From Pseudomonadales bacterium (GTDB lineage: Bacteria > Pseudomonadota > Gammaproteobacteria > Pseudomonadales > Azotimanducaceae): 64,000 nt of DNA. Shown one piece after another: positions 60,718 to 64,000 of the stretch. The DNA is taken from positions 1-64,000 of the forward strand of contig JANQJA010000021.1 in NCBI GenBank assembly GCA_028281885.1, given 5' to 3'. Under the pieces are notes generated by a model. The model saw only the letters and a list, made by a program, of their open reading frames with translations, ran no database searches and was not told the DNA's origin. The first letter of the stretch is position 1, and every line of letters begins with the position of its first letter. The position numbers were made by a program, and so were the translations under genes.

Positions 60718-62697
60718 CTATCCCCGAATCACCAGCATTGCCAGCGTGAACAGGAGTGCGGCGGCCCAACCGACTGCGCTGAATCCTATCAACATCGCAA
60801 GCAGGGAGCCAAGGGCAACACCGGCGATGCCGCCAAGCCCGTCATAGCCAATGACAACGCCCTCACTGTGACCCGGTGCATTGAGTTTCTGGCTTTGGTC
60901 AAGCAGGGCAAGAAACGGCAGGCCCAGTGGGATTGCGCAAAGGAAGATAATACTGCCTATCAAACCGGCGGCTGGCCACAGATCCAGAGTAAGGGCCTCT
61001 GTCGTGATAGTGGAGCCGATCAGGGTAAAGCCCAGAATGGCGGTTGCTGCGAGAATGACGGATAGCCGCCAGTTCGCCTGCAACCGGCGTCCCAATATAA
61101 GGGCACCGAGTGCTGCACCGGCAATCAGAGCGCTGAGACTCAAGCTCAGCGACAGCACCGGATGACCCAGGGCACTCTGTGTCTGGTATAGCACCAGTAC
61201 CTGGAAGCACATGGCAGCGCTACCAATGAGGAAACCTGATAGTGACACTTGACGATGGTGAAGTTGATGCCGGTTTGAAGTGATCAACACGCCAGTCAGT
61301 AACAGCACCCCGCCGAGTACCAGCATGGGCTGATATAAGTAGGGTGAGTCTGCTTCAAAGAAGAATGGTTGGTTGTCGGTTGCGATCGCTGCGTTTGAAT
61401 TGGGCGGGAGCAACACAGCACTACTTTGCCTGCGCTGATCGCTCAGTTTGTTGTTGTAGTCGGCCGCGATGGGCAATTTACTCACGAGCAGCAAGTAAGA
61501 GAACGGGTTGTATCGATCACTTTCAGGCAGTTGCAGTGAGGTGATGATGTGAAGCTTTCCGTCACCTGCTGACGCTTTCACAGTGGCTGCCGTCTTCTGC
61601 GCCAGCGCTTCTGAATTCTGGATGATCGACAGCGTGCCACCAGGCCTTAGTCGGCTGAGGTAGGTCTGAATAGCCTCTCGGGTCAAAACCCGAGCGTCGA
61701 CGTGATGACGAGCCCGACCGCTGGCAGGTGATGTCTGCAGCAATGTGAGATTGATGTGGTCGTACTGTTTTGTTGATTGCTCCATGAAACGACGGGCTTC
61801 TGCAATGTGGACCTCAACTCCAGGATTGGCGAGCGGGGCACCTGCCCAATCTTCCAGAGAGTGGGCGAAGTCAATGGTGGCCTCATTCACTTCGACCGCA
61901 TCGATGGACGTTGCACCTTCCTGCAGGGCGACAGAGATATCAAACCCGGCACCAGCGCCCAGCAGTGCTACGTCATTGAGGCTGGAGGTACGGAATGCGA
62001 GCCGCTTCAGTGTTGCGAGTCTCTCTATCTCCGGGTCTTCAAAGGTGGAGGTCCTTCCGTCCCACTTGACCGATCGCGTAACGAACATGCCATCAGTATA
62101 AGCGTAGGCAACATTGTCGTTACCTGTCCACGCGAAGTCGGTGCGGGCATAGGGCGAGGTCTGCCAAGAATGCCGAACCAGACCTTCGCGCTGCACGGTT
62201 TCACGTAGGTGCGTGGTGATACCCATGTCACCCAGCACATTGAGGGGCAGGTAAGGCAGGATCAGCATCGGACCAAGCAGCGCGAGGCCAATCAAGACAC
62301 TCATCACTTCAGCAGCATAAAGTCCATGGGTCAGATCGTTTTCCCTGACGCGGTGGTAAGCCTGGGTCGATGCGAATCCAAACAGGGCAAAGGGTAGGGC
62401 AAAGAGGCACGACCACCAGGCGGCCTCCAGAAAAAATAGCGGAATGGCAACAAACGGTATCGAGATAACACCGATAGCGACAACGATTGGAAAGGCAATA
62501 ATCTGACCCCAGCGTGCCGCAGCCAGTGCACCTACACCTATGCCGAATAGACAGACGGCAAGGATCAGATAGGCCAGGTCATAGAAGAACAGCACAGATG
62601 CATGCCGAGTGACGACCAACTCCCAGGCGCCAATCAACAGACCCAGCAACGTGATCGCGGTAAACGTACCTATGATTTCTTTGCGTTGCTCTGTCAT
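60718..62697 (-). CDS. membrane protein with an internal spermidine-synthase-like methyltransferase-fold domain
   Basis: This 659-residue protein has hydrophobic helices at residues about 10-165 and 440-655 and a cytosolic domain between about 170 and 430. That domain has the Rossmann motif VALLGAGAGFDISVALQEGATSIDAVEVN of spermidine-synthase and SAM-dependent methyltransferase folds. Similar fused membrane proteins are annotated as spermidine synthase-like; whether it makes a polyamine is unproven. The start is ATG at 62697, and the gene is divergent from the transglycosylase. Confidence 0.75.
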   Translation of the reverse strand: MTEQRKEIIGTFTAITLLGLLIGAWELVVTRHASVLFFYDLAYLILAVCLFGIGVGALAAARWGQIIAFPIVVAIGVISIPFVAIPLFFLEAAWWSCLFALPFALFGFASTQAYHRVRENDLTHGLYAAEVMSVLIGLALLGPMLILPYLPLNVLGDMGITTHLRETVQREGLVRHSWQTSPYARTDFAWTGNDNVAYAYTDGMFVTRSVKWDGRTSTFEDPEIERLATLKRLAFRTSSLNDVALLGAGAGFDISVALQEGATSIDAVEVNEATIDFAHSLEDWAGAPLANPGVEVHIAEARRFMEQSTKQYDHINLTLLQTSPASGRARHHVDARVLTREAIQTYLSRLRPGGTLSIIQNSEALAQKTAATVKASAGDGKLHIITSLQLPESDRYNPFSYLLLVSKLPIAADYNNKLSDQRRQSSAVLLPPNSNAAIATDNQPFFFEADSPYLYQPMLVLGGVLLLTGVLITSNRHQLHHRQVSLSGFLIGSAAMCFQVLVLYQTQSALGHPVLSLSLSLSALIAGAALGALILGRRLQANWRLSVILAATAILGFTLIGSTITTEALTLDLWPAAGLIGSIIFLCAIPLGLPFLALLDQSQKLNAPGHSEGVVIGYDGLGGIAGVALGSLLAMLIGFSAVGWAAALLFTLAMLVIRG

Positions 62698-62785
62698 GTG
62701 CTGGGCTTATCTACAACTGGAGGCTGATATAGACTTGAGCTCATAAAGGCAGTTTAACCGGCAAGTTTGGGAGGAGAGCAACGAG

Positions 62786-63835
62786 ATGCCCAAAGTGTGG
62801 CGGTACTTTTTAGTCAGATCGGTGTTCGCCATTACACGTCAACGGGTTCCTGACTTCTTCGCTATTTTGCTGCTGCTGGTCTCCACCAGCGCGTGTGCGG
62901 ATGAATTTTCCGAATGGCTTAAGGACATTCAGCGTCAGGCGCTCGATCTGGGTGTCAGCGAATCCACGGTGGCTTTACTCTCGAATCTTGAACCCGATGC
63001 GCGGGTCATCGGGTTTGATCGCCGCCAGCCTGAGTTTGTGCAGTCATTCGATGAATACCTGACAGCACGGGTGACGGATTCCCGGATTCGGACCGCTCAG
63101 GCACTATTTGGTGAACACCGGCAACTGCTGCAGCAGATTGGTGACCGCTATGGCGTGGATCCGCAATACCTCATTGCATTCTGGGGTCTGGAGTCGAGTT
63201 TCGGTCGCTACCAGGGCAGTTACTCGGTGTTGCGATCACTGGCGACTCTCGCCCATGATCCGAGGCGCTCGGCGTTTTTTACCGACGAGTTGTTCGACGC
63301 GTTGCGAATTCTGGATGAGGGCCACATCCCGCCCGACGAGTTCGTAGGCGGCTGGGCCGGGGCCATGGGTCAGAACCAGTTTCTGCCCTCGAGCTTTCGT
63401 CGCTATGCCCAGGACTTTGATGGTGACGGCCGCAAGAATATCTGGAGTAGTGAAGTGGATGTCTGGGCATCCATTGCCAATTACCTCAGCGTCAACGGCT
63501 GGCGCCCCGGAGCGGGCTGGGGCTCACGTGCCGATGTGTCGGCGCCGCTGGATCTTCTGGCGCTGGCCCGCGAACCCCGGGAGACGACCTGCCGGGCCGT
63601 GACTCAACACACAACGACGCTGTCGTTTGAGAAATGGCAGGAACTCGGGGTGACGCCCAGGTCAACCCTCGATCCTGTTCAGCAGTGGGCCATGATTGTG
63701 CCGGGCGATGGAGATACGCAACACTACCTGGTTGGGGGTAACTTTCGCACCATCCTGCATTACAACTGCGCCAACAAGTACGCGGTGTCGGTAGGCCTGC
63801 TGGCTGACGCGATACTGGCGGGGTCTAGCCCATGA
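62786..63835 (+). CDS. lytic murein transglycosylase, MltB type
   Basis: This 349-residue periplasmic enzyme cleaves peptidoglycan glycan strands with a 1,6-anhydro product. A long hydrophobic N-terminus ends near ACADEF, so it is secreted; the lipobox is poor. The catalytic glutamate is E136 in WGLESSFGRYQG, and the MltB-type stretches AGAMGQNQFLPSSFRRYAQDFDGDG and LSVNGWRPGAGWG follow. It starts behind GGGAGGAGAG. Its end overlaps the convergent partial gene by 11 bp. Confidence 0.9.
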   Translation: MPKVWRYFLVRSVFAITRQRVPDFFAILLLLVSTSACADEFSEWLKDIQRQALDLGVSESTVALLSNLEPDARVIGFDRRQPEFVQSFDEYLTARVTDSRIRTAQALFGEHRQLLQQIGDRYGVDPQYLIAFWGLESSFGRYQGSYSVLRSLATLAHDPRRSAFFTDELFDALRILDEGHIPPDEFVGGWAGAMGQNQFLPSSFRRYAQDFDGDGRKNIWSSEVDVWASIANYLSVNGWRPGAGWGSRADVSAPLDLLALAREPRETTCRAVTQHTTTLSFEKWQELGVTPRSTLDPVQQWAMIVPGDGDTQHYLVGGNFRTILHYNCANKYAVSVGLLADAILAGSSP

Positions 63836-64000
63836 CCTGGTCAAAAATTCCTTCGTTGTAGCCGACGAGCAACGTCTTGCCGAGTCTGATCAGCGGGGCG
63901 CGCATATTGCCGGTTGGACCAAGCATGGCGTTCAGGGCATCCTCATTCAGAGAGGATGAGATATCGAACTCGTTCACCTGTTTGCCTTTCATGGCGATCA
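63825..64000 (-). CDS. thioredoxin-fold reductase-like protein, C-terminal part (partial)
   Basis: The minus-strand frame from the window edge to the stop at 63825-63827 gives 58 residues: MKGKQVNEFDISSSLNEDAL, then LGPTGNMRAPLIRLGKTLLVGYNEG near the end. The cis-proline context APLIR with LLVGYNE resembles the C-terminal half of glutaredoxin-like or ArsC-like proteins. The N-terminal half with any active-site cysteine lies outside the window, so the class is uncertain. Confidence 0.5.
   Translation of the reverse strand, partial: IAMKGKQVNEFDISSSLNEDALNAMLGPTGNMRAPLIRLGKTLLVGYNEGIFDQVMG

Overview
The window is a stretch of gammaproteobacterial chromosome. The evidence is the content and order of housekeeping genes: pepA-holC-(extra gene)-valS with lptF/lptG divergent, a psi-like gene overlapping rimI and followed by prfC, pilU, hrpB, purE/purK overlapping, a FabY-type ketoacyl synthase beside a delta-9 desaturase, slyX, dinB behind a perfect LexA box, and bfr/bfd behind a Fur-like site. 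Many lipid and acyl-CoA genes, PAPS-type sulfotransferase genes and a class I fumarase suit an aerobic marine or aquatic lineage near Pseudomonadales/Cellvibrionales. I cannot name the genus. Coding density is very high, genes often overlap by 4-20 bp, and no gene-free stretch exceeds about 300 bp except at the rRNA end.

Layout. 1-1057: 3' end of 23S rRNA, a spacer without tRNA, 5S rRNA, a strong terminator, and a 94% identical second copy of the 5S tail plus terminator. 1058-14100: NAD-dependent epimerase and DsbA-like protein, a GPH-type symporter, alkaline phosphatase, an arsRC-acr3 arsenic operon, a siderophore-interacting protein and SOS-controlled dinB, APH-like kinase, alcohol dehydrogenase, purE/purK. 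14228-20334: small membrane proteins, NADAR protein, LOG-like hydrolase, lipoprotein gamma-glutamyltransferase, HrpB helicase. 20340-25404 (minus strand): a tightly packed run with a kinase-like NTPase, YbhB-like protein, FusB-like zinc protein, arylsulfotransferase-like protein, small membrane protein, membrane-anchored PAPS sulfotransferase and dihydrofolate reductase. 25523-33870: M20 peptidase, thioesterase, bfr/bfd, transporters, PhoD-like phosphatase, psi-like holD, rimI, prfC. 33871-45851: fatty acid block (fabY, desaturase, MaoC-like hydratase), fumarase, a 1636-residue single-chain biotin-dependent carboxylase, TauE/SafE permease and LysR regulator. 45860-51619: pilU, a GntR-HTH/AIR-synthase fusion divergent from hisH-hisF, slyX, quinone oxidoreductase, cold shock protein. 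51787-64000: valS, nucleotidyltransferase-like gene, holC, pepA, lptF-lptG, RDD protein, an IS91-type transposase remnant, a membrane protein with an embedded spermidine-synthase-like domain, MltB-type transglycosylase and a truncated thioredoxin-fold reductase.

The two most unusual items are the GntR-PurM fusion protein (47168-48568), whose cyclo-ligase half resembles the Bacteroidetes-type enzyme and which faces a hisHF pair that feeds AICAR into purine synthesis, and the single-chain carboxylase (39266-44176), which carries its domains in the order CT-alpha, CT-beta, biotin carboxylase, biotin carrier, the reverse of the usual single-chain order. All family assignments rest on reading the translated sequences from memory of the families; no database search was run.
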